In this document: one piece after another, positions 13,873 through 27,424 of the stretch
Position numbering within the stretch: the first letter of the stretch is position 1
Layout of the letters: the number at the start of each line of letters is the position of its first letter
From: Gymnogyps californianus
Lineage: Eukaryota; Chordata; Aves; Accipitriformes; Cathartidae
Direction of reading: 5' to 3'
NCBI RefSeq assembly: GCF_018139145.2
Contig: NC_059482.1
Coordinates: forward strand, 9,663,294 to 9,727,293
DNA length: 64,000 nt
Made by a program: the position numbers and the translations under genes
Notes under the pieces: model-generated
Seen by the model: only the letters and a program-made list of their open reading frames with translations
What the model was told of the DNA's origin: nothing
The model's database searches: none

Positions 13873-16800
13873 AGGGGAGACCCAAACCAACCCCTAAGAG
13901 AGATTCTGAATTGCATTAATTCAGTCAGATAAAGAAATATGGTCACACTATTGAACCAAGAAATGACATACCTTCATCCTACTCTGCATCACAGAAGTAA
14001 AATCAAGAGCAGGAAGAATTCATCCCTGTCTGATTTAACATCATAGAAATCTCATGTTTCCCATGCTCACCAGCTACACGGGAAGGTTTCCACACAGGCA
14101 GAGCAACAAGTGTGGGCCCTCTACTACTGAGAGGATGAGACTGAAGTTCTGGCAAACTCAGATGAAAAGTAGCGGCCTGGGAAAACGTATCTCCTTGACC
14201 TCAGTATAGTTTGGATCAGGCCCAGGTAGGGCAAAGAAAGGAAGAATGGCACAGCCAATGGCACAATAAATTCAGCACGAATTCCTGCCAGAGACTGATT
14301 AGTTCTAATTGCTATGTGAAAATAAGAAAGTTTGCTGTCTTTCCGCTTCTTTAGTATGAAAAAAGGCTGAGTATAGCCCTCAAAGGCTCTAAGAAAGTCC
14401 TCGCTACTCTAAGGTTTTGGAGTCTTGCAGTAAGGAACATTACAGTAAAAAACGCCTTGCAGTAAGGAAGTGCTAACTATCCAACCATATGCTAGACTTG
14501 CTCTTTTATGTTTCTTCCCCTCTCAAATATTACTTTTAAAAGATTATGCATATAGCATCTTTTTAAAGTTCAGTGACTCTCCAGACATTCTGTTAAATCT
14601 CCTTCTCAAAATTGTTCTAGAAATCCCTTTGTCATATCGATTCGTGTTCAAAAGCACCTTTCCCATGTCCTGAGTAATTGAAAGCATCCCTTTGAGCTTC
14701 ACTTTTTAGAAATAAACACTCAGCTTTAGCTTTTTCCCACATCTTTCCCAGGAACTGACTCTTTATGACAAGCAAGAGTTTCCTTTTACTGAAGATCATT
14801 TGTCAGAACAGAATGATACTCTGCAAAATAGGTAATAAAACTTCAGAATTAAACCAAAAAAGATAATCTATCATCCAAACTTAAGAAGGAGAAAAGAAAA
14901 AGTAGCACTAATCATTTTAGCACTACTAAAATAGTACTTTATTTCAAGGGGTTGAACTACTTTCTTATGAGAGACACCGGGTGCCTTCTTACCCATTTCA
15001 GCATCATTCCCCTAACATACTGTGCCCTTTAAGAGCGTATCAAAGATACACAGATGTAAATAAGCATCTTAAGAGACTCACAGAAACCGGCAATGGTACA
15101 GTTCTGCTACATTATTATGAATTCACAAGGGCTTGGGCCCTCTTGCCCAAAGCCACACTGTTGTACAGTCTTGTCATACAGAGTTCTGAGAGGGCTCTTT
15201 AATTTCATTTTCTTGAGAGGTAAAGGCATAGGTTACTATACTACACTGCTGATGTTCTTTGAAAACCCAGACTGGTTCTGCCACTGCTTCATCCCATTCC
15301 CATTTAACTTCTCCAAAGCCCTAATTTAGTTCTAAGCCGATCCTGATTTTATGCTTATTGCTTTGTTTCTTCATATTGATCTCGCTTTTCTACATTCCTT
15401 CCTATCCAGCAAAGAGAAGCACACTGGCATGTATTCTTTTGAGTCTATGTATAATATACAGGCTATATGTAGACATGCATATAGACATTTTGGAAATCAG
15501 CCTGTCCGCTTAACAAGCGTAACTGCTGAGCATTTGGAATAAATATGATGTAGACCTGAGTGATCTTAGAGTGCTGCAGTTAAACAGTTTTTACCAGGAT
15601 GAAGCATATGAGCTCAGCACATATCTGGCTTAAATAATCCTTTAGCTGTTGGTATAGACTCATGATAGAGTATCAGTACAGCTCTCTCCAGGCAACATGG
15701 GCTGTGTGAGAAGACTAAAGTAGTTAGCTCTACATTCATGTGAAATCAATTAATTTATAGCTACAAATAGATCAGTCACAGACTTCTTTATCCACTTACT
15801 TGTATTGCACTGTTCCGGAAGTTTACCTTCCTGCAGTGGTGCTTTTATGAAAAATAACATATTCTTGTAGAATACTAGTTAGAGGTCTGTTGTCACTACA
15901 GTCTATTGCCTTGCTTTCCACAATAACCCTTGATCAAGGGAAACCAGAAAACAACTGCTCCATGCCTCTAACAGGCTTAAGCAACGTACTGGAGCCTTGC
16001 CTTGTAACCTTGATGTTGCTGTGTCTTAAAAGAGTAGCTCCATGGTAAGTACTGGAGTACTAGTGGCCTCACTGATTGTGCTCCCCGCCTTGTTCTGCTC
16101 TTCATTAGTAAGGGAACAATTACAAAACAAATAAATCCTTTACAACAATGTCTTAAAAACCATCAAAAAGTCTGTCTTGCTTTTGGGTAATTCAAGGTGC
16201 AATAGGTAATGTGGACACACGTTAACAGGCAGACTCCAGGCTTCTATACACTAGAATAACTGAAACATCTCACAACTAATTAGCAAGTCAAATTACTTTT
16301 CTGCAAGGTGACCTGATAATGCAATCTGTCAAGACAGCAATATGGGCCACCCAATCTTTGGCCCAAAATCAAAGTTGGTAGGACCACTGCCACATATCAT
16401 TGAACATCTTATGTTGTTTTTCTCACTCTTCCCTTCTTTGTCTAAACTAACATGCCAACAGATATGAAAAGTGTTTAAACAACGTCACAGAACAAAATTC
16501 TGGCTAACACTTAATTAAAATTACAGTTTATCATAGCTTATCATCAAGGTGCACAGTGCCTTTAAATACCATGATTACTGTGCTGGACGAATTAATCTCA
16601 GCTTTTTAGTGTAAACGTGAGTCTATAGCATGCGTGACTCAAAGATAAAAGCACCGTACAATCCAAAGATACATCATCTGAATGACAATAAGCAATATCC
16701 CAAGCTGAAAAATCTGTAGCAGCGTTCCCAGATGCAGGTTAGAATAATGACAAGGATGGAATGCAAAGAAAGGGAAAACTAATCTTAAGTCTGGGTCAGG

Positions 16801-18740
16801 AGCTTTTGGGTTTGTTTTTATCTTTTTAAACACAATTCCTTTTAAACAGGATATCTCATTTGCAGTATTGAAAGCTGCCCACAGAAACTGAGAGGAATAA
16901 CTGAACAGATTGATGAAGAGTATCGAAAATACTCAAAGCCATCCCAAGAATCTGCTAGACATCCAATAATTTCCAGTACTGCAATAAGCATCCATTAACA
17001 TAACAAAGTACATGTACACATTGATCCTTTCTAATTTTCAGAGGCATCCTCTTTGAATTGCAGTTCAGAATACTTTGAACTCTACATATTCTTTGTTATT
17101 TCAGAATATTAACCATGTCTGTTTTTAAAATATATCAAATCAGTTCCTAAATATAAATGAACAGTATATTCAATCAGTCTTAACAAAATACTCATCCAAA
17201 ATTATCACACTGTCAGATCTGCAGAAACAGCAATAGCATAAATGATAAACCTAATGCTATTCCACAGTTTGTTTGCTCTACTAACATTTATTTTTGTTCT
17301 CCTTTCTGAAGAAGATACCAGAATTTTCATCAGAAGGTATAGTAGATTTATACCACAGTAATAATATTCTTGGTATACACCTCCCAAATACATTTTAATG
17401 ACTTAGTGTGACTTATAAGAAATGTATTGAATCTATGAAAGAGCCACATTTATGAATCTGTTTTCAATACAGAGTATAAAGGGATTTGTCAAGAAACAGT
17501 TGCAATACCAGTGGTGCAGAAAAACTGCAGTGCTATTTGCTAAGCTAGTTCCATGACCAAGTTAAGGATATAGCTATGATTTTTTCCCCCACATCGGCTA
17601 CAACCATCTCAAACTTTTCTTCTTTGCTCCCTCTTCAGCACACAACTGTGGCTTTTTTCCCCATTGGTTACCAGTACTGTTACTGCTTTAATCTGAAAGA
17701 AGTGAGAACTGGGTACAGGCGCTTTGTAACCTATTTAACAAATCTTAAAGCTGCCCTATCAGAACATAAGTGCTAAAGGGTTTTTTGAAAGTCTATGTGA
17801 AGTACAGAGCCAGATTAGACCATCTGATAGAGATTTAGATCACAGTATACAGCTAGCATCTGTGTTTCAATCTGCACAACACTAATGGAAAAAATTCAAC
17901 ATATTTCATTGTAGAATTCCCTGAACAAATCAGAAGATCCAGCTAAATAAAGATTTAAATCCACTCAGTGCATTCACAGCATACTGATGTCATATACATT
18001 TGAAAGGAGAGAGGCAGGAAAAAATAATATATTGAACTCTTAAAATCTAGGAGTCTATTAATTCATCTCTATAATAAATCCAGGCTCTAGTTCACCATAC
18101 CCATATGTTAACCAATATTTTGAGTATTACTGACAGGTCTTGAAACAAATCTGCTGTCCACAAACAAGTAAAACTGATTACTGTTTGTACCAGCACAAAC
18201 AGTACTGCATTCCTTTATTAGCTGAGTGGAGCAATATTCCTTCAGAGCCTGTTTGCAATTGTCTTGTGAAATGGAACCTCCTCCTCTCCATACAAATACA
18301 GACACACAGCACCACTTCCATCACCCCTCTGATGCAGACAGAGACTGCCTTTATTTCCTTCATCACCAAATATACCTTGACACACAATATACCTTGGCTA
18401 AAATCTGAATTATTTAACAACTCGTGGTATGATGCTGTGTGAAAAACATGCACAAGCCATACTCAGCATTTCTCTGACAAAAGCACTGTTGTTGGTTTCA
18501 ATTTGTGCTCATTAATTCAATTTTGAATTGCTTTGTATGTTAACCACTCACAGCTAGTCCAACTTTCTGAAAAGAGCCAAAACTTTAATCTCATTTAATA
18601 GATGATCATATTGCTTTCTGCAGGGCAGCGGAGAAAAACTTAAGAAAATTCTAAAAGCGCTGTTTCAGGTACTGGTAGTAGACCATGTGAGGTAGGAAGA
18701 ACAATTTGATTTCTTTGCAGGGAAGCTGACTCTGGTTTTC

Positions 18741-19165
18741 CATGGTTTTGCTGGAGAACACTAGGATGAAGGAGGCAAAAAAGTAATGAATAAGAAAAAA
18801 TAAACAGGGAAAGACTGAAAATTAATTTGTCAGTGTGGGCAAAAGAGGAGCCACACTGTAGAAATACAGAGAACAACAACAGAGATTGCAACAGAGACAG
18901 CAAAGGAGATAGGACAATATTGAAGGTAATAACAGATTGTGGAATAAAGACAAATGTCTTGAGGGCTTGAAACAATAAAGTAATTCTTGAAGACATTTTA
19001 TAATGCTACGAAACTTAACATAAGGAAAAATACAGAAGCTATAAAAGCAAGAGAAATGGTAACAGAGAGGATAAAGATGAGACAACATAAAGATCAAAAA
19101 ACATGATGCTTCAAGCAATAGACAGTAATGTCAAAGATTTTCCAAGCTCTGAATAAGAAAAAAAG
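18741..19165 (+). other. Purine-biased block
   Basis: About 420 bp are conspicuously rich in A and G on the + strand, with repeated GAGAC, GGAAA and AACAGAGA-type words. The bias leaves few stop codons on the minus strand and explains two overlapping Leu/Ser/Cys-rich open frames there (98 and 118 codons). These have no recognisable domain and are not called as genes. Confidence 0.5.
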
Positions 19166-19710
19166 TTAAAGCTTGTCTCTGAACTGACCTGTGCTCCTCT
19201 GAACACTACTAACTATTTTTCTTTGGATGAGTTTACAGCTATAGAAAACTGGATTGCAAGACAACTCTTATGGTTTCCTACAGTTTTAAGGTACGAGCAG
19301 TTGAAGCCAACTCGAAAGTCTCCTGAAATCTGTGACTACAATAGGATGTTGTATGACTCAAAAGGAGCAGATGCCTCAAGCAAATAAATAAGTTGGTGCT
19401 AAGTATTCAACTTTGACGCTTAGACCACTCCACTATGTGAACCAAAGTATCTCAATAATGACTCTCAGGTGATTCCTTCAAAATCACACTTCTGGTCTGA
19501 GCTACAATACCCATGTAGGCACACCTCACAATGGTTGCATTTATCAGCTTTAAGACCACTGAAGAGGCAAAGAAGCCCAGTTTATTCAGCTAAATCCATT
19601 GCATATTTTTGCCTCTATGCACACTCTCTTATTTAGTACAGTACAAAGATACATGGAGTTACAAAATATGCCATTCTAGCTAATTATGTTAATTCATAAT
19701 GCAAACGTTG

Positions 19711-19747
19711 GGGTTTTGTTTTGGTTTTTTTGGTTTTTTTTTTTTTT
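19711..19747. repeat. T/G-rich low-complexity tract
   Basis: GGGTTTTG units pass into a T14 run followed by AG. It resembles a splice-acceptor pyrimidine tract, but the sequence after it has no good donor nearby. Confidence 0.65.
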
Positions 19748-20358
19748 AGAAACAGCAAAACTTTACAATAGACAGGACTCAGTGACAGCTGTAAATCTAC
19801 TCATTCAACCAAATGAGAAGTGCTCCCTTAAAGATTTTTCTGTGACACTCTTTCAGAAAGGACAGCTTGTTATCATTCCTCCAAAAGGTTATCAGGATCT
19901 TAATTTCATCTTTAGTTTTACAGAAGAGAATACCTTCACACAGAAAGAGAAAGGGGCCAGATGAAGTGCCCTGGCATTAATGTAAAATCAGTTTGTACAA
20001 TAACTGCCTCAGAGTATGTGCTTCTGAGAGAATATTTTATTGAATAGTATTCCAGTCTACTGTACAAACGTTGCTGCCTTCAAGAGTTACAAAACAAAAG
20101 GTTAAAGAAGCGAATTAGTGTATGCCCAGTAGTTCTTGAACAGTGAGAAAGATATGTTATTATACACTTGGGCTAAACTTCTGCAAGAAAATCCCAGGTA
20201 TTTATTCAGTATCTATATGATGCTATGCATAAGTCAACAACATATCTTGTAATGATCTGGTAAACTGTCCAGCTCCTTTACTCAGGGGTTTATATCGCAG
20301 ACTAAATGCAAACACATTGCATGTAACAATGTCATGGCTGTTACTTTATGCAATACGT

Positions 20359-20404
20359 ATATCAGAAAATGAGGGTCTTGATCAAGACCCTCATTTTCTG
20401 ATAT
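20359..20404. repeat. Perfect 46-bp palindrome, no spacer
   Basis: The left arm 20359-20381 (starting ATATCAGAAAATGAGG) is the exact reverse complement of the right arm 20382-20404 (ending CATTTTCTGATAT), with the centre at TTGATCAA. All 23 pairs match and symmetry stops at both outer edges. The flanks (TACG before, CAAAAACG after) show no target duplication or transposon termini. As RNA it would fold into a short hairpin, too small for a standard pre-miRNA. It could form a cruciform in DNA. A single template-switch event, or an assembly fold-back error, could create it. Confidence 0.9.
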
Positions 20405-20679
20405 CAAAAACGTGCTTCATTTTGAATTTCACATATTCATCAGAAAAGCATCACTAGGCAACACAGAGAACAATACCTTTCCTGCGGAATTTCAAGTGAG
20501 TCTGTTTTAAACAAACAGTCTGGAAAGGACCCTCTAAAGGGCTGGAGACATGTAGTGCCTCAGACCTCCTTTTCTTCTTTCATGTAGCAATCATGTCTCC
20601 CTTTGTAGATTTGTCAGTCCTACAAGTTTACATTCCAGTAAGAATGCATTTGACAAAACTTAAAACTATACTGCAGCCC

Positions 20680-20697
20680 AAAAAAAAAAAAAAAAAA
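20680..20697. repeat. A18 homopolymer
   Basis: Eighteen A residues. No AATAAA lies just upstream, which argues against a processed retrocopy tail. Confidence 0.85.
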
Positions 20698-21886
20698 CAA
20701 AGGTTCCTTTTCTCCCATACCCCAAAAAGATCAGCAGCAATCTCCTCATACCTTTCAGATATGTATCTTTCCAGAACCATTAAGTTATCTGTTGGACATA
20801 GGAGGAACATTGGGATCAGCCTTCAAGATATCACATGATACTTGGCCATATATGATGTCAGTGCTGGGCTGATGATTAATCACACCTCAGTTAGGCTCAA
20901 TTTCCCTTAAAAGGCAAGCCAAAGACTTTATCAGTTTTAATAATGTTCATAGACACTTCGGACTGGTATAACAAAGCTGCTGTATCTCTGGTACGCGACC
21001 TGAATTTGAATGACTTTGGAAGAAAGGAACTGAGGCCAAATGCTATACTTACCATAACTGAAGTTTAAAAATATGTAAAGATGACAAAAATTCTTGAAAC
21101 TTCAATATACTGGACATATCTTTGTTTTAATATTGGAGATCTCGCATAGAGGAACACTACATGCACACACAGGCACTGTACCCAAACTGGATCATTATCC
21201 TGTGATAAACAGTATTGGTTTCAAACTCTGAATTTCAAACTGATACAGCAGTAATTTTTTCAGTCATGTGCCAAGAGAACCGATTGCATCCCAAGATATT
21301 TGTTTTTTCTATTGAGCACCCATTTTCTCCCGCAATGATTACTGTATAAGCCTTCTCTCTCCTAGTATCAGTCACAGTACTGCATTACTAAATTTTAGGC
21401 AATAAAAATATCAGTAGATTGAAATCTTTTAGATCATGTGTTAACTGTTATCTTGATGGATCAAAATACTAATGTCTATGCATAAGTGCCACTCTGGATT
21501 AGCCCTTATCCTTCTAGTATTTCTCCACTTGCTTTAATCAAAGTTTTGGGCATTTTACACTGGAAATAAATCAAAATGAAGACATAAACAAAATAGTCAA
21601 TTGGACCACAGGAAAGCCACATGAAATCCATACTGTTTATGCGACACTGCATAAGTTTGCACGTTAAAATTCGTAGTTATCATTATACTTTGATCTTCAG
21701 AAGAATTGCTACTGTTTCATTATAATTTAATTTTTCCCTGCTTTATCTATTGAAGATATAAGACATAATTATTTGATTACATACACAGAAGCATCCATGC
21801 AAAACCATCACAGATAAAGATAACTTGTAAGTTAAAAGGCAGGAAAAACTACTGACATGTACTGGGCAGACTTGTTAGCATGAATT

Positions 21887-21923
21887 AAAAAAAAAAAGGG
21901 GGGGGGCTGAGGTGGGAGGCGGG
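21887..21923 (+). repeat. A11-G9 junction with G-quadruplex potential
   Basis: Eleven A are followed by nine G and then CTGAGGTGGGAGGCGGG. The G9 tract can supply two G-triplets and the later GGG tracts the others. This purine-only junction is unusual in the window. Confidence 0.65.
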
Positions 21924-22959
21924 CAAAACAGTACTGATCTTCAGCCACAGCTCTGAAACTTTATTTTATAGGAAATTACTTGGAGGCTCAGCATATCGAG
22001 CTGGTATCTTTGTAAAGTTTCAGTCTTGTGCTGCAGAGAACTACATTTCTATTAATATAAAAATTGTTTTTTATTAATAACACTCAGGACATAGAGTAAG
22101 CCAGTATGTTTGTGGTATCAGTGGATTTCACTTGCAGTTGTGTAAAAGATTTCAGGACTAATCCAATAGGCTTCATCTTCTCCTTCAGCATCTCTTCCCA
22201 GTGCTTTTGTAAATACAGCATACTCAGGAACAAGAGAGACATGTGCTTCTGCCAACAATGGCAGGCCCAAGGTTAGTTTTCTTTGTTCTCCCCACTGCCA
22301 GGCTATTCAGTGACTGCTCATATTTTATAATCCACAACCTCAACATTCTGGAATGTCTTAAAAACCACATTAGTTAAGTTGCACTCAGCTGATCTTTTGT
22401 TTCAAAACCATATTTAGAAATATTTCTTCAAACTACAGTAATTCAAAACACTTGAAGTACACAGGTTTTGACAACAAAATGTTTGCGTCTGAGCTTCTGG
22501 CCTTCTCCCTCTCACTAAGGACAGATTCTGAAACTCTTTTTCTTCAAATACACTAAAATCAATATTTTGTTGCAAAAGTTTACAGCAGTTCTCATAAAAG
22601 GTCAAACTTTTTTTTATTTATTATCTATGGCTACTGGTATAAGTACTTGATGAGAAACTGACTTTGTATTAGAAAAAAAACGTATTCACCAGATAATAAA
22701 AAATTCAATGGGAAGAGGTTTATCAGAATCTGGCTTTCTAGGAGAATCCGTTGTACTACTGACTTGATGGAGAGTAATGCCATCACAGTGGCACTGATTC
22801 ATTTTAAATGTCACTGCTTTAAAATGCCATCAGTTGAGAGAGCCTCTGGACAGACTCTCTGCTAGCGTAAATCAGCTTGGCTTGGTTGACTTCAGTAGAA
22901 CTACAATGATCTAAACCAATTGAAAATCTAGTCCTTTGTGCTGAGCCTTCATTCTCAAC

Positions 22960-22979
22960 GGGGGGAGGGGGTGGGGGGG
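22960..22979 (+). repeat. G-quadruplex candidate
   Basis: G6, A, G5, T, G7 in 20 bp: three long G tracts with single-base loops, the longest able to split into two tracts, giving the four needed. It is followed at once by GTGTGT and an A run. Confidence 0.7.
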
Positions 22980-23872
22980 TGTGTAAAAAAAAAAAAGTCA
23001 GCACTGCACAGCCCAATAATTTTTTTGCAGATTCTCATACTACTTATTATCTATGAGTGCAGTTCTACTGCTGTTAGTAACAATGAGAACAACAGTACAA
23101 ACCAGAGCCACGACTTTCCTGCGCCATGTTAAAAGCCCCACTCGAGGAGTCTGATGACACAGCAGTGAAATCCCTCTGGCTGGCATAGACTGTAGCAATT
23201 GTTAACACCGATGCATCTCCAGTCATTGCTAATAACAAGTAAAAACCTGCTGGAGTAGACAAGGCCAAAACGGGCCTTTAATCAGGACTGCTGTCAGGTC
23301 TGTAGTACAGGAGGCTCCCATGGTACCCAACTCTGTAGAAGATAACATAATGAATTTTTGATGTGAACAGTACTGGAGAAGTGGAAGTAGCATTAAGAAT
23401 ACTCCCTTTAACTGCTGGATCCTCCCAGCATCCCCTGTTGCAACCTTTATTCATAATACAGCCAAACTATTCCACCTGGAAGCCAATGGACTTTTAACCT
23501 TGAGATATTTTCAACTCAAGTAAATTTAAATAAGCTCAATGGAAAAACTAGATTCATTTACACCTCAGAATGGCATCAACTAATTGTAACCTGCAAACCA
23601 AGAACAATAAAAGCAGAAAACAAAATTAAGGTTGGCTCGGAAACTAACAATATTATTTTGCCAGCTTCCCTTTTAGCATTTAAGCCCTGTGGTTCAAAAC
23701 TTCACTCATACTATGGTATTCTACTTTGGGCTTTGTTATCTGTACACAGAGAAAAGTCAAAGAGACTGCTATGATATTCCTGTCAATTATGGTTCATATT
23801 TATTTGTTTATATGAAGTTCCTTTATTCATCTTTGTGTAAACAATGTTACAATTGAAAGGCACTTTCTGTGT

Positions 23873-23892
23873 AAAAAAAAAAAAAAAAAAAA
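23873..23892. repeat. A20 homopolymer
   Basis: Twenty A residues after a sequence resembling unique 3'-UTR-like DNA, but with no polyadenylation signal within 30 bp and no duplicated flank. Confidence 0.85.
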
Positions 23893-24734
23893 GCAAGGAG
23901 GGATCTACTTCCAGAAAATCCTACCAAATAGCACTACACTTTTAAAAGCAAAAGTGACTAGAATTTGTCACAACATCAATTTTTCTGCTAAATTCCAAAA
24001 TGTTTTCCAGATGATTGTCCTATATTCAGTCATGAACAAGAGTGTTTAAAATTGTATAAAATTGGGCATTTAAACCCTTAATCCTGCATTCAGGTCCTTA
24101 GTTTACATAACTGAATGCCATCAGTATTGAACTTCACGACAGATACAGAAATTAAAGTTCCTAAGCATACTAAGTTTTTGTACCATGTTGTTTTTCAAAT
24201 AGATCTAATATCTGGCTCACACCATATTGCACTGACAATAACCATAGCATTTAGCTTAGCTTTTCAGCCCTCCCATAACCTCTTCTCCAAAAGAGAGAGA
24301 GAGGGGGAATGCCTTTCCAGACCTTGTCATGTCAACTTTCCTCGCACAGACACAGCAATATTCCCGTCTCCTCTGCTTTTAGGAGCTGGCTCTGTGGCCT
24401 TTTACCTACACAAATTACTAGCTGTAACCTACAGTGAACTAAGCTGAATGTGGCATTTTTAATTTCTTTTCTAATTAACCTATTTGCATGCATTTCAGTA
24501 ATTATACAACTTTGCATATCTAACAAGAAATATCCCACTGTGCAACACCAACAGTTGACACAGCACAGTAATCTGTCTTCACCAGTGACACAGGAGATGG
24601 TATTTAGGGAGAGCACAGAAACTTGGCCATTACCTGCGGCCGTTCCATTCATACTCCCGCAGCACCCGCAAGCTCTGGATGAAGGTGTCAGGGGGAACAT
24701 TCCTGCTCATTCCTGATAGTATCTGCTTTGAATC

Positions 24735-26070
24735 TTGTCCACGAGTTTGCCTGATCTCTTTCTGAAATTGATGTTACTGTTAATTTCCCTCCTATGGCTT
24801 CATCAAGTACTCCCAGATCTCTTGCTGTGGAAGCTGCTCTTTATTCACCTTAGTTTCTGCTTTTGTGACTTCGCAAAGTTCAGTCATACTCTCCCCCTCA
24901 GCCTTCTTCCCTCAAAACTGGGAAGTGCCAGTCTTTCCAGCATCTCTTTGTATAGCAAAAGCTTTCTCTCCTTGACCATTTTACTCGCCCTTCTCTGTTC
25001 CTTCTCTAACTCCACTATATCCTTCTTGAGATGTGGAGAACTGCACACAGCACTCAGAATGAGAGCGCACCAAAGTCATATGCTAGAAAAATAATGCCCT
25101 CTGTCTTGCTCTTACAGTACCCTTTTCTCAGGATGCTTGACATTTTGTTGGCCTTTTTTAGGCTACTGCTGCACACTGAATTGAGGATTTAAGGAAGCTG
25201 CCAATGACTCCAAGATCACTTTCCTGAACTGTAACTGTCAGTTACTAATTCGGCATCATGTTATCCTAGTTTGGATTATTCTTTCATAGAGTACAGTCAT
25301 CTACACTAAGCTCCTTTGCCACCTTTTTGTCCAGTGACACTGTCAGTTTTACAACATCTTCCTGGAGTTCCTCACCATCAGCATAACATTTAACTACCTG
25401 AAAGATCTTAATACTTTGTAGGTGTAGATTTCACACAGATGCTACACATCCCTTCTCCTGGTCATTGATGAAGATGTTGATTAAAATTTGTTCTCAGCAC
25501 TGTACCCTTGGGAACAGATTTTCATTCATGATACCCCCCAAATTGGCAACAGAGGACACAGCTTTTCTTTTACAACTAGACAGAGTTTATTCTTGCCCTA
25601 TATCCTCCACCATTGCCTCTCGCTCAAGAGATGCATGACCAACTGACCTGAAATTGGCCACTGCATACCTAATCAAAGTGTCCCTGTGTCAGTAAGGAAA
25701 CTCCATTAGCACCATACATGTCTATGCTGTGTTTCATACTTGGCTCCATTAGCCTCACTAGCAGACACCAAGCACCTGTCTGAGAAGATACGGTATTCAT
25801 TGATAGCCAAGTATTCCCTCTGAGATCCTCAGGAACTTATCCCAGACAGAGCACAATGTCACTGTGTCAAAACTGCTTCTAAGGCCTGAGGTAGCTCACA
25901 TACAGTACAGTTAGTCACGCAGTCAGAAGACGGATACGTGCAGAGCAATGAAGTCCATTCACTTTCATTACAAAAAAATTACTACCTACCTCCCAGTCTC
26001 CACCCTGAAACACAAGTCAGTCTTCTCACCTTTCTATTGACAAATCACATGATTTTTCCTTTTTAAAATG
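24735..26070 (-). mobile_element. Ancient CR1 LINE fragment, antisense, decayed
   Basis: Read on the + strand, several phrases match the antisense of the CR1/L3 non-LTR retrotransposon family of birds and reptiles, in the expected order. These include TATATCCTTCTTGAGATG with GAACTGCACACAGCACTC near 25020-25055, TGCACACTGAATTGA near 25171, CCAAGATCACTTTCCTGA near 25209, GTCATTGATGAAGATG near 25461, and a weaker match near 26000-26070 (TTTTTCCTTTTTAAAATG). CR1 copies are typically 5'-truncated and cover part of the reverse transcriptase ORF. All frames here are broken by stops and indels, so no product is made. The divergence suggests an old insertion predating the LTRs. The ends are approximate and the middle (25690-25980) is poorly matched. 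The match is from memory, not a search. Confidence 0.75.
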
Positions 26071-27144
26071 TATCACTAAGCCAATGCAGCTACTTCAGGT
26101 TCATCTAGCATACACTGCGTATAGTAGGGACATATGTCTAGAATACAGAAGATGAACATTGGGAAACATTTGACAAAATGCCTGTGGTACAGATAAGGCT
26201 TCAGAGGGAACTTTCACTCCAGCAGCTCCCTTGAGCTGCAGCATTTGTTTCTAAGCAGCTATGCATGAAGTGCCGCAATCCAAAGGGATTTCAGCTTCTT
26301 TTGCAGAGCCAAAGCTTACAAAAAACTGGGAAAAGAGGGTGGGAGGGGAACGAGAGAAAAGAGTAGTGCAACAGCAATATGTTGTGCTGGTATAGTTTTG
26401 CTGCACTGCAGACTAACTTCAATACGTGAAGACTTAAAACAGATAACTCTCTTCTCTCCAACACTCGGCAGGGCAGACTAAAAGGCTGAGAGCTGGCAAG
26501 ATCACACTTTATTCCCAAAGCTAGGAATGGAAACCAGAGATTTTTTTAATGATGATTCTTGCATCAAACAAACATTTTGCTGTTAATCATTTTTACTCTT
26601 ATGAATCAACCTCTAGTTTGACCTCATTTCTGAAACACTTTGTTTGCTATATTGTGGGGATTTCTGATCAAAAATTTTAAAACTCATGACAGAAATGCAT
26701 GACAGACTGTATAGTATTTAGCGGTTACCATCGATTGTTCTGAAACACCTGAAAAAATGACCTTCATGAAAGTTCTTTCCATTTGTTTTATTCTTTACAC
26801 AACCAAAATTAAACAAAAACGGGAGGACCATAAAGGCTTAATCTGCTCTCGATAACCATAGTGCAAACAGTCTCACTTCTTAATTTGGGAATGCTACATT
26901 TCAGTACACTGAACAAGCTGTTAGTACACCAGCTGAACTAGCTCCATATCAGCTGAACCAGCTGAGCTTTTGATTTGCAGTTTTCAAATTTTTATGCATT
27001 TGTTTTTCAATGAAATATGAATGAAGGAGAATTCCGAAGTCTTTTCTAGTTTAAGATGAAGCTGCCCTTGCATTTACTGTAGTCCTGTCCACATTGCAGA
27101 CACTGAGGTTTTAACCTGTTACAAGAATGACCACAAAGTTTTTT

Positions 27145-27174
27145 AAAAAAAAAAAACAAAAACAAAAACAAAAG
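27145..27174. repeat. A12 plus (CAAAA)n
   Basis: Twelve A residues followed by three CAAAA units. Confidence 0.75.
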
Positions 27175-27424
27175 CTGACATACAGAGTTTGAGAAATTAC
27201 AATTTATTTTGCACATGTAAATCCTTATTAACACATTTTGACACAGAGAAAATATGATTTTGAGAAAAGATGATTCTTAAGAATCTGTTTGAGCATAACT
27301 ACAGGGCTGGACAAAGCAATCACATCCACATTAACATCCTTTAAGTGTCACCAGGCCTAACACACCTTCCTCCAAAAGGCACCAGTGGGATTTAGGCATA
27401 AATATCAAGTGGGAAATAGAGCTC

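Larger units (their letters stand above)
5691..24734. other. Non-coding unique sequence with scattered islands
   Basis: About 19 kb of AT-rich DNA without a supportable gene. Apart from the islands, palindrome and homopolymers listed separately, it shows only unique sequence. A 14-bp palindrome (AACATGATCATGTT, near 13421) and ATG followed by GTAAGT donors near 16033 (+) and 21050 (-) were noted without supporting exon structure. Confidence 0.55.

Noticed and set aside
18640..19118. Overlapping 118- and 98-codon hydrophobic frames on the minus strand
   Set aside because: Both are produced by the purine bias of the + strand, which yields Leu/Ser/Phe codons and few stops.
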